Below are positions 11,979 to 23,633 of a stretch of DNA of 64,000 nt, in pieces (the first letter of the stretch is position 1; every line of letters starts with the position of its first letter). This stretch comes from Hofstenia miamia. Lineage: Eukaryota > Xenacoelomorpha > Acoela > Hofsteniidae. The translations under genes were made by a program, and so were the position numbers. The notes under the pieces are model-generated. The model was not told the origin of the DNA, did no database searches, and saw only the letters and a list, made by a program, of their open reading frames with translations. The stretch covers positions 1,534,798 to 1,598,797 of the forward strand of contig CABFPE010000114.1 in NCBI GenBank assembly GCA_900660155.1, written 5' to 3'.

Positions 11979-12723
11979 CAGGGTGTTCAAGTGAACGCGT
12001 CAGTTATAAAGTGCCTATAACTATTTAATATATGTGAATATTCTATTCAAATATAAATTTCATTATTTGATACTCATGATTTAAAGATTTTGAAAAAAAA
12101 TTTGTTCAAAATTGATTATTTTACAAGCTTGAAATGAGACAAAAAGCATTCATGCACGTTAAACAAAGTGCTTTCTTCAATACTGGAAACACATTCCAAA
12201 ATAGAGTTCTGCAGCTCCAAAATATTTGCATAAACTTTGTTTGGAGGGAAGACAGAGTCTTTTATATAACCCCACAAAAACCAATCACATGGGTTAAGGT
12301 CTGGTGATTGGGAAGGCCACAAATTTGAAAAATGACAGCCAATGACTTGATTTTTAAAATTTGTCGTTAAATAATTTTGGCCAAGTGTGAGGTGTGAGGA
12401 GAAGCTCGTCTTGCATGAATGTTACTATGCTCAAAATTCTTTTTCTCTTTAAAATGGCAATACATTTTCATCTTACACCTGTTCCCCAATATCGCATGTT
12501 TTGTTCATTAAAATTCCATTCCTCTGTGAATATGTTCTTGGCAGATGTTGCGTCCATGGATTCAATAAATTCATTCTACAATTTGAGGTCTCTCTTCCAA
12601 AGAGTAAGCATTCATTTGGAATGCGCAAGATCATGTTACCCAATGAAAAAATTAATTTAGCCTAACTTTTAAATTTTTCAATATAACCGATTTATTACTG
12701 ATGTGTTCTCTTTGATCACCCTG
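11979..12723 (-). mobile_element. Decayed mariner-like transposon
   Basis: A 745-bp element flanked by TA on both sides. Its imperfect terminal inverted repeats begin CAGGGTGTTCAAGTGAACGC on the left and CAGGGTGATCAAAGAGAACAC-like on the right. TA target duplication and CAGGGTG ends fit the Tc1/mariner superfamily. Length is well below the usual 1.3 kb, so the transposase N-terminus is missing. The element sits between members of the B-module family, into which it presumably inserted. Confidence 0.8.
12116..12322 (-). pseudogene. Mariner transposase C-terminal fragment
   Basis: A 68-codon open stretch begins WPSQSPDLNPCDWFLWG, the conserved block that carries the last catalytic acidic residue in mariner-family DDE transposases, followed by a short helical C-terminus. 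Upstream, at about 12323-12540 on the same strand, weaker matches occur (a YWGTGVR-like segment and an MQDELLLTPHT segment corresponding to the second catalytic aspartate region), but they are separated by stops and frame changes. The DNA-binding N-terminus is absent. It is not a functional transposase. Confidence 0.75.
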
Positions 12724-12727
12724 TATA

Positions 12728-13085
12728 GTTGAACATGTCATAAACAAACATTCCAGAAAAACTCGTTCTCTACACCCCACAGTGAAAAATAGGTGCATAT
12801 TCATAATGTGTGTTGAAATCACTGTTTTTTTCAAGCCCCTCAAAATCTTTGAATAATCCTTGATAAATACCTTCAACAATCTTGTTCATTGGATTACCAA
12901 GATATACATCAATGTTATAATTGAACATGTCATCTCATTAAATAAAGCTTATAGAAATAAGTCCACTTCTAAGGTTTACAGAGGTGAATGGATCCATATT
13001 TATAATATATGCCAAAATCATTGTTATTTATCAAACTCCTTATGAACTAGGAATTACTCTTGGTAAAAGTTTTCATTAAACTTCA
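12728..13085 (+). repeat. Two consecutive diverged B-module copies
   Basis: Two units start with the shared TTGAACATGTCAT (about 12728 and 12922). Each runs through a CATATTCATAAT-like box, TTTTCAAGCCCCTCAAAATC or its equivalent, and GAATAATCCTTGAT or its equivalent. They extend the repeat family to the right of the mariner insertion. Confidence 0.5.
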
Positions 13086-14780
13086 ATCATTGACTAATTC
13101 CATTATTTATGATATAATTTGATATGGTAGCTTGGCGATCATCCAATATGTTAATTTGAAAGAAAATATTTGTTTCACTGTATAAATTTTGTTTAGAAAT
13201 GGCCTATACATCAAATTTGGAGATTGGTAAAAGAGGGATTCTATTACTTTTATCGTCATGCAGAATGAATACAATTACTGTTGCTAAACGAATTCATGAA
13301 TTTGTTAACGTTGAGGTCATCTGCATTGCTATTAAATGCGTGGCTGCAAGACAATGCACGTGATTTGCTCTTTTTAAAACAATTTTCTTTCAGATTTCAT
13401 TCTGATAGATATTATTTTCTATTATCGAATCTTGTTGAACTATATTATGTCATTTTTAATGATGATTTATCATGTATAATCAATAAATATATTATCCCAT
13501 TGAATTTTTTGCACTCTACATTGTTTACGATCCAGTTGGAGATTCAGAACGACTGGTATTATTATGATGTTTTAGATTCGTATTGCTACATGTCTGACTA
13601 TGCTTATTGCTTATAGATGAAGCAAAAACATTTATTGCAAAATACAAAACTTTCCCTTTTTTGTGAAAATGATTTAAATGAGCAAAATAAGAACAATGTA
13701 AATCATGTTGATTGTATAACAATAACAATAACAACATATATTTAAGTTCTCATGTTCATATACATGTATTAAGCTTACAAATTTATTAAGAACATAAATA
13801 ATGCAACTTTCTTCATATGAGCTTCGTTATGTCAGTAAATTAATGAAAAGTACCAAATCGAAATCCTGATGTCTTTGAAAGAAATATTGATAATTATACA
13901 AATGAATGCTGTTTATAATTAAAATATTCAGAAACTAGATGTGGCATTAGTTTCTCTGTGTGAATTTCATGCACACTGAGCTATTAAGCCATCAAACTAA
14001 CGATATCGACTAATTTCACAAATAAAAAGTATGAAAAACAATTTCATTAGTTACAACTGAAGTATTGACAAGATGTAAACATTAAGTACATAAATAGATT
14101 TGCAGGACTAAATGGAGAGAGAAAAATAAATTTTAAATAACAAATAAGTCGTCTGAAAAATATTTGTTATCGTGCGTACATACACAGATACACTTAAAAA
14201 TACTAAGTACATTCTTTTGATATTCAAGTAGAAATACAGAAAACCACTAAACCTCGAGAGGTAGAATATGTGTGAGCAACATAGCGCAAAGAAAACATTT
14301 CAAGTCAAATAATATTGTTTTTTAAGTTATAATAAATTTTTTGTTTCTGGTTATAGTACATTTTTACAGAATAAATGCTGTTGGTAATAGGAACTTCTTT
14401 GCGCTTTAAGTGTTTCTGTTGAAAGACTTGATTATGATCGCTTGTCATTGACAATCAGTTCACGTGAAGTGTAATCATGCTCTGATTGCTCCTTGGGAAA
14501 GGACATCTTCAATATTAGCCTTAACAAGTGCTATATTTAATTTTGCTTTAATCATAATAATGTACTGAATTGAAGTTGTAAATGAGCTATTATTTGTATT
14601 AAAATCTTTTGATTTCAGTATTTTTGATACATATATAATGCTTAAGGTAACAGAAATACCGTTTAAACATTTAATAAGATTAATAACTTCAAAACCTGAT
14701 TCCACTCGATTTGAATATTTAATCAATGGGAAGAATGCACAATATTTCAAATTTATCATATCACATTGCTCGGCATTCTC
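13086..14780. other. AT-rich non-coding stretch
   Basis: A 111-codon plus-strand frame at 13281-13616 is low-complexity and tyrosine/leucine-rich. It has no recognisable domain and looks like chance in AT-rich DNA. No RNA gene or terminal repeats are seen. Confidence 0.45.
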
Positions 14781-14839
14781 TTATAATACTAGCAGAACTC
14801 CATGCCAATGCATTAATGGAACATTCCAAGAATGTTTCA

Positions 14840-15580
14840 ATATATCTTACCTGTTAAAAGTGGTGCGCCCCAAGGCTCAGTGTTGGGACAATTATAATTT
14901 AACCTATTTATAAATAATCCATCTTATTGTCTTAATTACACCCCATGTAAATTCGCTGATGATCTAAAAAATCTTTCTCCATCTTTACGCTACATTGAAG
15001 ATGACTACTCCTCTCTCGTAGTTTGGGCAAAAAATATCCAAATGTTTAATTAGAAAAAAATGTGAATATATCTCTTATCCTATATCTGATTTGTCTATTC
15101 AAATTGAAGGTTCAATGCTTAAGCCTATTGCATATGTTAAAGATCTTGGTGTGTATTTTAGACATAATTTATTCTGGACTTTACATGTGTCTGAAAAAAT
15201 AAAAAAGCGTAATTATTCTTTTATATTATTAAAGAGATCATTTCCCTTTAATACCTCATGCCACGGAAAACTTACTCTTTACAAATCTATAATCCTGACT
15301 TCCTTCTTTTATATCATCTCAGATTTGGATTCCATCTTCGGGGGATGTTGTTAAATTAGAATGTTTACAGCGTCAATTTACTAAGATTCAAAATATTGGA
15401 AACTGCAAAATTGGACTTCTTAGCTTCAGCATATTCCCAGTTACTCTATTATCGTAATTTTATGATTTGATTAGTTGTTTAAACTAACTTCTAACAAACC
15501 ATTTGGATCTCAATGCTTGGATTATATATCTTTATGTCACCCAAACCGTCCAGGATTACGTTCTAAAAATTAAATCTTAT
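14840..15580 (+). mobile_element. CR1/Jockey-like LINE fragment (reverse transcriptase, C-terminal half)
   Basis: Plus-strand sequence at about 14850-15350 carries, in order, the GAPQGSVLGQL motif (RT domain 4), a KFADDLK motif (the catalytic F/YADD box) and the post-RT region VKDLGVYFRHNLFW with KLTLYKSIILTSFFY. The sequence at 15350-15480 resembles the LECLQRQFTKI tail common to Jockey/CR1 proteins. At least two internal stops separate the pieces. The endonuclease and the N-terminal RT domains are missing, so this is a 5'-truncated, decayed copy. The longest clean open piece is 15091-15354, covering the post-RT region. No poly-A or microsatellite tail can be placed confidently. Confidence 0.75.
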
Positions 15581-18500
15581 TTAAATAACACGTGTGAATA
15601 AATCAAATACAGTTTACTTCTATTTTAATCACTTCAGTCACTTTACAAGCTTTATTCATATCAACACGAACATTATTTTATTTGATGATTACCGCACTGA
15701 CAAAAAATTCTAGTTTTTTTGCAGACAACATCTCAATTGCATTTTTAATACCAATATTAGATGTACACATTATCTCGTTTGCCCATGCAACTCATGCCAA
15801 ATATCTGGCTGTTCATCATTCCATAAATGGTTTTGTTGACTGTTTAATATATTTGCAAACCTGTATTAAGGTAATAAATCTATTTATAATAATAATATAG
15901 GGAATGTTTCTTTTTAAAACTAAATACATAAGGTTACAGTTCTTTAATCTCTTTGAGATGTGCTTTGAGCAAAACAAATTATTCTAATTCTAAGTGATAG
16001 ATAATAACAAAATCTTTTTAATGAATGTGACTGACAATTTAGAACTATATCAAATGATGACATGCAGATAAATTCAGATCATCAAACACTAAACCATTTA
16101 TAGAAATACATGGAAATCGATCTTCAAGGCATGATGTAAATTCAAAGGGATTCCTTCAATGCTAATATTTGTAAACGATTGTGAGAGATAGAAATGAATC
16201 ATTTCTAAAGTCAAGATATAGAATAAATGTATTTTAATGATTTTCATAATTTTAAATATCATTAGGGAACATCAGAAGTTGAATCTTACAAAATTTAGAA
16301 CGTACAAAAAAATAAATATAATCGAAAATTATTTTTTTAAAAATAAGGATACTTTTCAAATGTTCGGAAATATGCTGGAATGCAATATTGCTTTATATTT
16401 AATAAATGCGGACCAATTTCTTTAACATATTTTCTTAGAAAAACATTGGATAAGTTATCTGGACCACAGTCATTTTTCAGAAATTGGAATCGAATGTAAA
16501 ATTGGTATTTGTTGGTCTCCTGCACAACTTTGTTTTGTAGGAATTGCTATTGTAAAATATTGCAACATCCAGAAAATATAAATGATTGTTCACAAGGCAT
16601 TGAATATAAAATTGTTACTCTTTTCAATAACACTTATTTATAAAGTTATTGAGATATTTGACGTTATTTTGGTTCTCGAATATAGTAAAGACATCATTAA
16701 CATAGATCTACTTATGATTAGCAATGGTTTTTGATTTTTAAGCAATCTATATTTTGTGAGATGATATCCATGGCAAAGGATCCCATAATTATTCCTATTG
16801 GCAATCCTATTGCCATTGATAAAATGGGTCTAAGCGATGAATCTTTATTATTTTTTGGTAGAACACTCAATCATAGACCCAGGAGCCGGGGGGGGGGCTG
16901 GTGTGTTCCCTCTAGTTTGTAAAAACAGAAGAATCTTCGGGTTAAATCTTAATGATTTTGGGTAATGTTACGTGAAGTTATGGTAGGCCTACTAATGCTA
17001 CTTAATCGTATGATAAAATTTTTTATATATATTCTATATATATATATATATATATATAATATAAATCACCTTCTAATTATTCCACCGAGTCAAGCTGACT
17101 TATTTCGATGGTTCTAGCCATTGTCATTATAAATATCATTGTGATTGTTTTGTATGCTAATGGATGTTTTAAATATAAAATATTATTCATCAATTCTAGT
17201 TGTCATGCAACAATTTGGAATATAATTAATGTATTTTAAAGAATTAACAGTTGTTAATGCTCAAATAATTTCAAATAAATTATTTGTAAATATTAATTTT
17301 ACAGCTAGGAAATACTTGTAAATGTTAATAATAATTGTAAAGTATTTGGATAATTCTAATGAAATATCAATAAATACCAAGTTTGTGTTAGTGATTTAGA
17401 ATAAGATGCAGTAATGAAGCACAAACATTGAATTTAGGCAAATTTCATCCATTTGAGCTTATTTCTGACTAATGAAAAAGTGTTTGACGGCACAAAGTCT
17501 ACACCTGTCCTTTATAGGAAAGTGTTATTATTTTCTAATATGGAATTAACAATTTCCCTCTACTCGTATTCAGCATTGGTTTTCAATATTATTAATATCT
17601 TAACACACGGATTTCAAAAAACAAATTCAAGCAGGATTGTATGAAACAAGCAGAACAAATGTGAATCAATGCATTAAACCAGGTGCCTCATTTGCATTAA
17701 TTCTATCAAAGTTATGATGAATCTCTAATGAATGCAATCTTGAAACAAACTATGCTTTTCATGTTCTTGCAAATTGAAAACACGTGTTTCTCCAAGTAGG
17801 GTTACCGCATTATGGCATTGATGCAAAGCAGCCGATTTTCAGGTTACCTCAGAATTCTCGAACTTAACTCTGCAAGCGTTCTAATAGCACCATATGGAAG
17901 AACAATGAATTCATGAGTCATCCAAATCGAATTTTAATGAAAATAACTTTCGGTGGTGCCTATCAGAATACTATATCTATACGAATTTGGAACTTTGTTG
18001 AACGTCAATAACTGTGGCTAATCTTTAATTGGCTTAACTTCATGAAGAAGATTAGTTCACAAATTATATGTTCACGAAAAGGCTCAATTGTTCAGTTTCA
18101 GAAGATTTTACTATTCAAAGAATACATTGTGAAATCTGCTATTATCAACAGTTTCCCTCATATTTCGTCATAAATGGCTATCCTCTGACAGTATTTATTT
18201 CAAAAATTAGAATCATCAGTATTATAGTTCCCTAAGCGGTGCAAAGTTGAAAAAAGATGTAGCAATTTACAAATGTGTAAATGTCAGAAACTTTGTATAA
18301 ACCCAAAGAAATGTAAAAGTTGAGTAATGCCAAAGAAGAGCAGCATATAATGTACAATCTACAACTGTGTAATGCGAATGTTTTAACAGTGTATAAAGAA
18401 AGCATGTATGTGTGTAAGTCCTAATAGCATCACATGTATAATTTTTCTGAAAATAAATTTGCTTTATCATATAAGTTTATATTTCATATACATATAATGC

Positions 18501-19346
18501 TTAAGTACGATGAATATTTTTCTGTTTTGTATTTTGGATATTATCAAAGACAAATTAAATTTAGGGAATTTTTACAAGGAAAATGCATTTGAAAAAAATG
18601 AAATGTAACAATTTGCATGCAATAAATAAATTCTAAAAAATGAATTAAGTTATGTACATAAACTAGTTAAGCAATAGAAATGCATGGGATTTTTTACTGT
18701 TGCATTTTAAAGCATTGCTATAATGGACATGTTTTAAGTGAAACAAAAATCCTTAATCCTAGAAATCAAAAATGATCACATTGGTCCAAACACATTTGTT
18801 AATTAATTTGCTCAGTTTAGTTTTGTGGAAAATATTTCGTCACTAGGTGGCGTCCAATAGAATTTGTCCATTCCCACATGGCAACTAGGCATATATGTTA
18901 CAAGAACTTCAGGGTGTCCCTTGGAATAGGGTATTGGTTTTCTCTTGCTACTGAAGAGAACAATACTAATAATTATTATTTCGAAACAAATTTCCACTCT
19001 TTAATAGAAAATTTTAAACCCAACTGCTTTGAGATCGGTGACTCTCACCTGTTATAATATACTGATAAAACATCAAAGCACATGGCTGTATTTTGTGTTA
19101 TCTCCCCCCATCTCAGGAAATTGCAAAATAAGCTAGTTTTCTCAATATAATATGTATAGTTCTAACTCTAACCCTAAACTTTACATAAACCCAAATCATA
19201 ACCTTAAACTAAGCAAGTCACAACTTAGTCCTAACACTAACCCAAACCACACCCTAAACATTATGTCGAAGGAATATGCAAATTTATAGTTAATATCAGT
19301 AAGCTTCAATATGAATTACAAAATAATTATAACATACCACTATTAT
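15581..19346. other. Long AT-rich non-coding stretch
   Basis: About 3.8 kb with no supportable gene. It contains a G-run (GGGGGGGGG) at about 16890 next to AGACCCAGGAGCC, possibly the edge of a small transposon, and TA dinucleotide repeats near 17036-17058. A patch at 19150-19260 is rich in CTAACCCTAA-like words, a degenerate simple repeat. Small open frames such as 16731-16922 show no family resemblance. Confidence 0.5.
17036..17058. repeat. TA dinucleotide microsatellite
   Basis: An uninterrupted TA run in AT-rich non-coding DNA. Confidence 0.9.
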
Positions 19347-19699
19347 AGTGCATTTTCACGAGTGCACTATGGCCGAAATTTTACTCTGTTACTATTGCAA
19401 CAAGCGCTCTAAAAATCATCGTGCTATTTTATTGTTAGAATTTTAAGAGTAGTCATGTGTTTCCACGAGAAGAATCCAAATTTCATTCAAATATATTGGT
19501 TGATTTTCACTGAATTACTAAAATGCCCGGAAAATCATCACACTGAAATTAAGCCCAAATGCTTAATTATCTCAGCACGCTTGCGCACTCCAATGAAAAC
19601 ACACTATAGTCCCTTCTTGCAAATGGCCGAAGTGCTTTTGGACAAACATGCTACCAAAGGCCAAGTAGTTAAGTAAGGGTGCTTTCTTGAAAATGCACT
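19347..19699. mobile_element. Candidate MITE with AGTGCATTTTCA ends
   Basis: The left end reads AGTGCATTTTCACGAGTGCAC. The reverse complement of the right end reads AGTGCATTTTCAAGAAAGCAC, so there is an inverted repeat of about 20 bp with few mismatches enclosing 353 bp. A second internal pair, ATGGCCGAAATTTTAC near the left end and ATGGCCGAAGTGCTTT near the right, is in direct orientation. No convincing target duplication is seen, so the superfamily is open. A 73-codon frame inside has no recognised domain. Confidence 0.5.
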
Positions 19700-20203
19700 T
19701 TGTGAAACTTATACAAGTCGCTAACTACTCCAGTGAGAATTTGTAGCTTAAAAGTGGAATGATTATCACATCCACAGGGGTGTCAATGAATGTATGGACT
19801 ACTTTTAGAAGCACTGTTTTAGAAAATATATCAATTTTAGTGAAAATCGCTACTTATTTATTGGTTTATAATTACCCAAATATATCAATTCAGCCTGAAG
19901 TTAGCAAACTATTAGTATATTGCGCAGACATAAATATACCTTAAAACAGACAAATTCCAGCCACTTTTTTTGCTTCTTTTTGTATTTTTTGCTATGTAGT
20001 TGATAAAGAATACGAGTTATACCTTTATGATCTGCAGGTTTGGTCTTTTGAACACAATCAAAAAGAAAAATAGTATAAACAATGAAATATATGTATTGCA
20101 GAACAAGTAGGAAACACGCAGTTTTAATGAGAAGCAAGGGGTAATGTCAGCCACCAACATGAAGTTCAGTAAAACGATAAGTTTTTCACTAAAACAGTAG
20201 CTA

Positions 20204-21290
20204 TTAACAATTGGAACACACAAAGAATACATCGTTCATTCCTTTGTTGCATGTGCCACAGGTCCATAACTTGCATGAAGTGAATCGGACCCAGTCAGAT
20301 CTTCTGTATGTGGCAAATGGTGTGCTGCATATACCACATTCGTCATCATCAGTGAATGTGCTGTCTTCGCTTTCAATCTTCATGCTTGTCACACCGCCAT
20401 TTGAAGTTGACGCAACATTGGGACGTTGGGACGTGGGGAGGTTTGGTCAGCCCGCTGTGACCTTGGCTCCACGGGGTCTTCGCAGACTGGAGGTCTGACC
20501 ACACATATCTTGAAGTAAGCTAGACCACACATAGCTACAAGTAAGCTAGCATCAAGGTCGCGACTGATGCTTTCCTCACAATAGGTTTCGGATCCAACCA
20601 AGTGTCTCAACGGATGATTGCGATTAAGTGGGGATAATCCACAGGCCCTGAATCCACTGATGAGGTTCTGTTTTGACGGATTCTCAATCACCTTCCAAAA
20701 ATGGAATAGCATTATTCCAAATAATTGTTTTGAGATAGGTCACTTCAACAGAGAAATGTGCTGCTAAGTTGTCACCGATCACAAACTTTTTTCCTTAAAG
20801 ATCTACAACTGCAGGGATAAAAGTGTCACTGAACGAAGCTGCAAAATAGTCCTTATCAAACCATCCAATTTTGAGCAGTTGAAATGAGTAGCACATGGCG
20901 CACTTTGCGCCCAAGTCTCATAAACACTTTGAGATTTGCAGATGACGTAGGGTGGGAGTAGCATCCCGTCAGCAGAACCGCAAAACACCAGAGAGATGTT
21001 GGTTTTTGAATTTTCTTAAACGATTTCTATGCGACGTGTTCCTTGCTTTACATTCACTTTTTGAGAATCAGGATTATCTGATAACGCAGTCTCGTCGTTG
21101 TTGACGACGCGAGAAGGAGAAGTTTCTGATAATCCACATTTTGATAGTTCATTGAAGAAATCATTCACAGTTTCTGATAGAAGTGTTACATCCCTGATTA
21201 AGAACCAGATTGTGTCATAAAGGAATTTACCCAGTCAATATCAGGTCTATTATTTGTGAATCACTCGACTTTACGACCTTTAGATGCTAA
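20204..21290 (-). pseudogene. pogo/Tigger-type DDE transposase, decayed
   Basis: Reading leftwards on the minus strand from about 21290, the sequence resembles pogo/Tigger/Jerky-like DDE transposases. It shows DWVNSFMT, then VVNNDETALSDNP with the first catalytic aspartate (about 21095), then FCGSADGMLLPPYVICKSQS (about 20970), then FVIGDNLAAHFS with the second aspartate (about 20770). HFWKVIENPSKQNLISGFRA and ACGLSPLNRNHPLRHL follow. The C-terminus (20204-20392) is cysteine-rich: CGICSTPFATYRRSDWVRF followed by CGTCNK and FVCSNC, a small zinc-binding tail seen in many members. Frames shift at least twice and stops interrupt it. The N-terminal helix-turn-helix half is not found upstream. Terminal repeats were not located. 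This is a fossil DNA transposon. Confidence 0.75.
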
Positions 21291-22177
21291 ATATCAAAAC
21301 ATGAGTTCTTGAAGAAGTTGTTTAGTCAGACATTACAAGAAATTATAGCACAAATTGTTGTAGCCCTCTAACAGCAAAACAAAATGACTTATCAATTATG
21401 TGTTAATAAAACATACTTGAAATGAATATTGTCTTCTTTCTTAAATGCGTTTTTGGGAATCCAGCATTTAAAAATCAACTATAGATAAAACTTACAGATG
21501 AATTTAGCCGAGCATCTATTATGCAAATTGACGAAAAAAATGTGTCTTGATCCTCTTCAATATTCAATAATTTAAGGTATTCCCTTGTTTGCCTGAATTA
21601 ACTCTTAAATTCATTAAATGCAAAGTTGATTCGAGAAATTCAAATGATGCAAATACAATCTTTACATTATTTATTATTTTTAGCGTTAACCGATTAGAAT
21701 TGATGATGTAATTGAACATCTGCTAGTTGGCATTTTCATGAAATTAAATTCAATTGCATCTACTTCATTTTTCCCAAGAGTAATTTGATTAATAACAGCA
21801 GCATGATAACAAATTCACTACAACAAATAGAATTAAATGGGAAGTGCCAAAGTGGATCTTACCAGCCATTAGAATAGAAAGCTTTAAAGAATAACAAGGC
21901 GGTCACGCCTAGTGATGGTTGCATAATGCCCTGATAGACTGTCCCCGAGTTATTCCTTCAGTACATAGAAATTTAGCTGAAAGTTGTCATCAATCAAAAC
22001 AAAGTAATTAATGGAAGTGTAACAATTCAAAACAAGCCAAACTGAGAATGAAATTTTATTACCAAGTGCATACATCTTGCCCTATTTATTCAAATACCAG
22101 TCTAAACATTATTATTTTGATAAGCAAAAGTTTTAAGGAAGAATTTTATACATAAGGGTCTTATAATATGGGTCACA
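21291..22177. other. AT-rich non-coding stretch
   Basis: No gene or repeat boundary can be supported between the pogo remnant and the LTR element. If the primer-binding-site-like sequence at 22178 is real, some of this stretch may be an eroded LTR, but I cannot delimit one. Confidence 0.4.
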
Positions 22178-23633
22178 TGGCGCCGATTTTAACAGGAGAA
22201 TAGTGTTAATGAGATGGGGTATTGGGGTGTCCCAAGACCTTTTTGCTTTCTCAGGTCAATTAGAACTATCATTAAACAATAGATGGGTAGAGAGTTGGAG
22301 TTGATGAATACAGCCTTGCTTTTGCAATATGAAATTATGAATAAAGGAAGTATAGGTATTAGCAGAATTAAAAAATTCGGTTGCTCACAATAGTTGCAGG
22401 GGCAGTATTACAGAAGGCGTTTTGTATTTAAATTTGCAATTATGAATATAACTTGAAACTTAATGTTATTTAACGTACGAAAGATGTGGGTGAAATAGGT
22501 GGAGGAGCTTCTAAGAGCGTAAAGAGTGAAAATATTTGAAAGCAGACATTCAACCAACAAATTTCAATTGTTGTGTAGAATGAGTAACTTGGAGGAGAAC
22601 TGCACGGGATGCGACTACTCAGGCGTGACAGAATATCATTAATTAAGCGAATTACCCCTTTCGTATAATCCTAGTATAGGAGCTTTGTTGGTCACAGGCT
22701 ATAACATTCGTCCATGTCGCATTGTTGATAATTTGTATGGGCCTATGGTTTGAAAAGGGGTAGTGGCTAAGCACATGACATAATTTACTAACAATTAGAA
22801 CATTAATTCCCTTAGCTTTACTCTAGATAGAAATCTTTTGATTCCTGATAAAGTTATCAGAAATCAATAAGAAAATATTATTGGTCTGAAGATGGACACT
22901 GAGCATATTGATATTTTGGTGATTGCTAGTAATGGTGTTCTCCAGAACTGACCAAGGTTTATTCCTGTAAAGTATGATTTGTCTAAGTTAACATGTTCAT
23001 TTGAGTATGAGCTAAAGAGGTTTTGGGTGCCTAAAATATGCCTAATACTATCTTGTGATTTTATTAAGAGAGTGATAATGTCTACAAAGGCCAGGGTCTT
23101 ACATAGATACAAAGCTGTTCCTGTTTTCAGTAGTAAAACTTTTATGTTACTATTATTTCAGAAGTTACTTAAAAGTGGTTCAATAGTGAGGTTGAACAGG
23201 ATGCAAGACAAAACAGTCCTGTCTTACATCCTAACCTAGAGGACTTTCATTTGTTAATAACCGTTTATCATTACATTTATCACCATGTACAGTCTGTAGG
23301 AGTGGAAATATATGGATTCGGGCTTTTTAACGCTCTGAGTAATGGAAAGACATGTTGGAAAAATGAGTCCTAGCTTGCACCTAATTTTGAGCAACACCAT
23401 CAGTGACCACCTAAATAAACTACAGCAAATGCTAGGCCTGTTAAAAGAAGCCAGCTTAAAGGTAAATGGCAATAAGTGTACGATCTTACAAAGGGAAACC
23501 ATTTTCCTTAGGTAGCTGGTAAGCTGCTGTCAGATCGCTATAAAGAACAACGTCTGTGACGTCATTGCTTGCATAGAGGCCACCAAAAGTAAAAAAAGAT
23601 GTTCAAAGATTTATGGGATTTCTGAATTATTCT

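Noticed and set aside
13281-13616. 111-codon plus-strand frame
   Set aside because: Low-complexity composition typical of AT-rich DNA, no domain, no splice or polyadenylation context.
19150-19260. Interstitial telomere repeat (CTAACCCTAA words)
   Set aside because: The words are irregular and interrupted, with no run of perfect TTAGGG units. It looks like a degenerate simple repeat.
20211-20498. 95-codon plus-strand frame
   Set aside because: Antisense shadow of the pogo-type transposase C-terminus.
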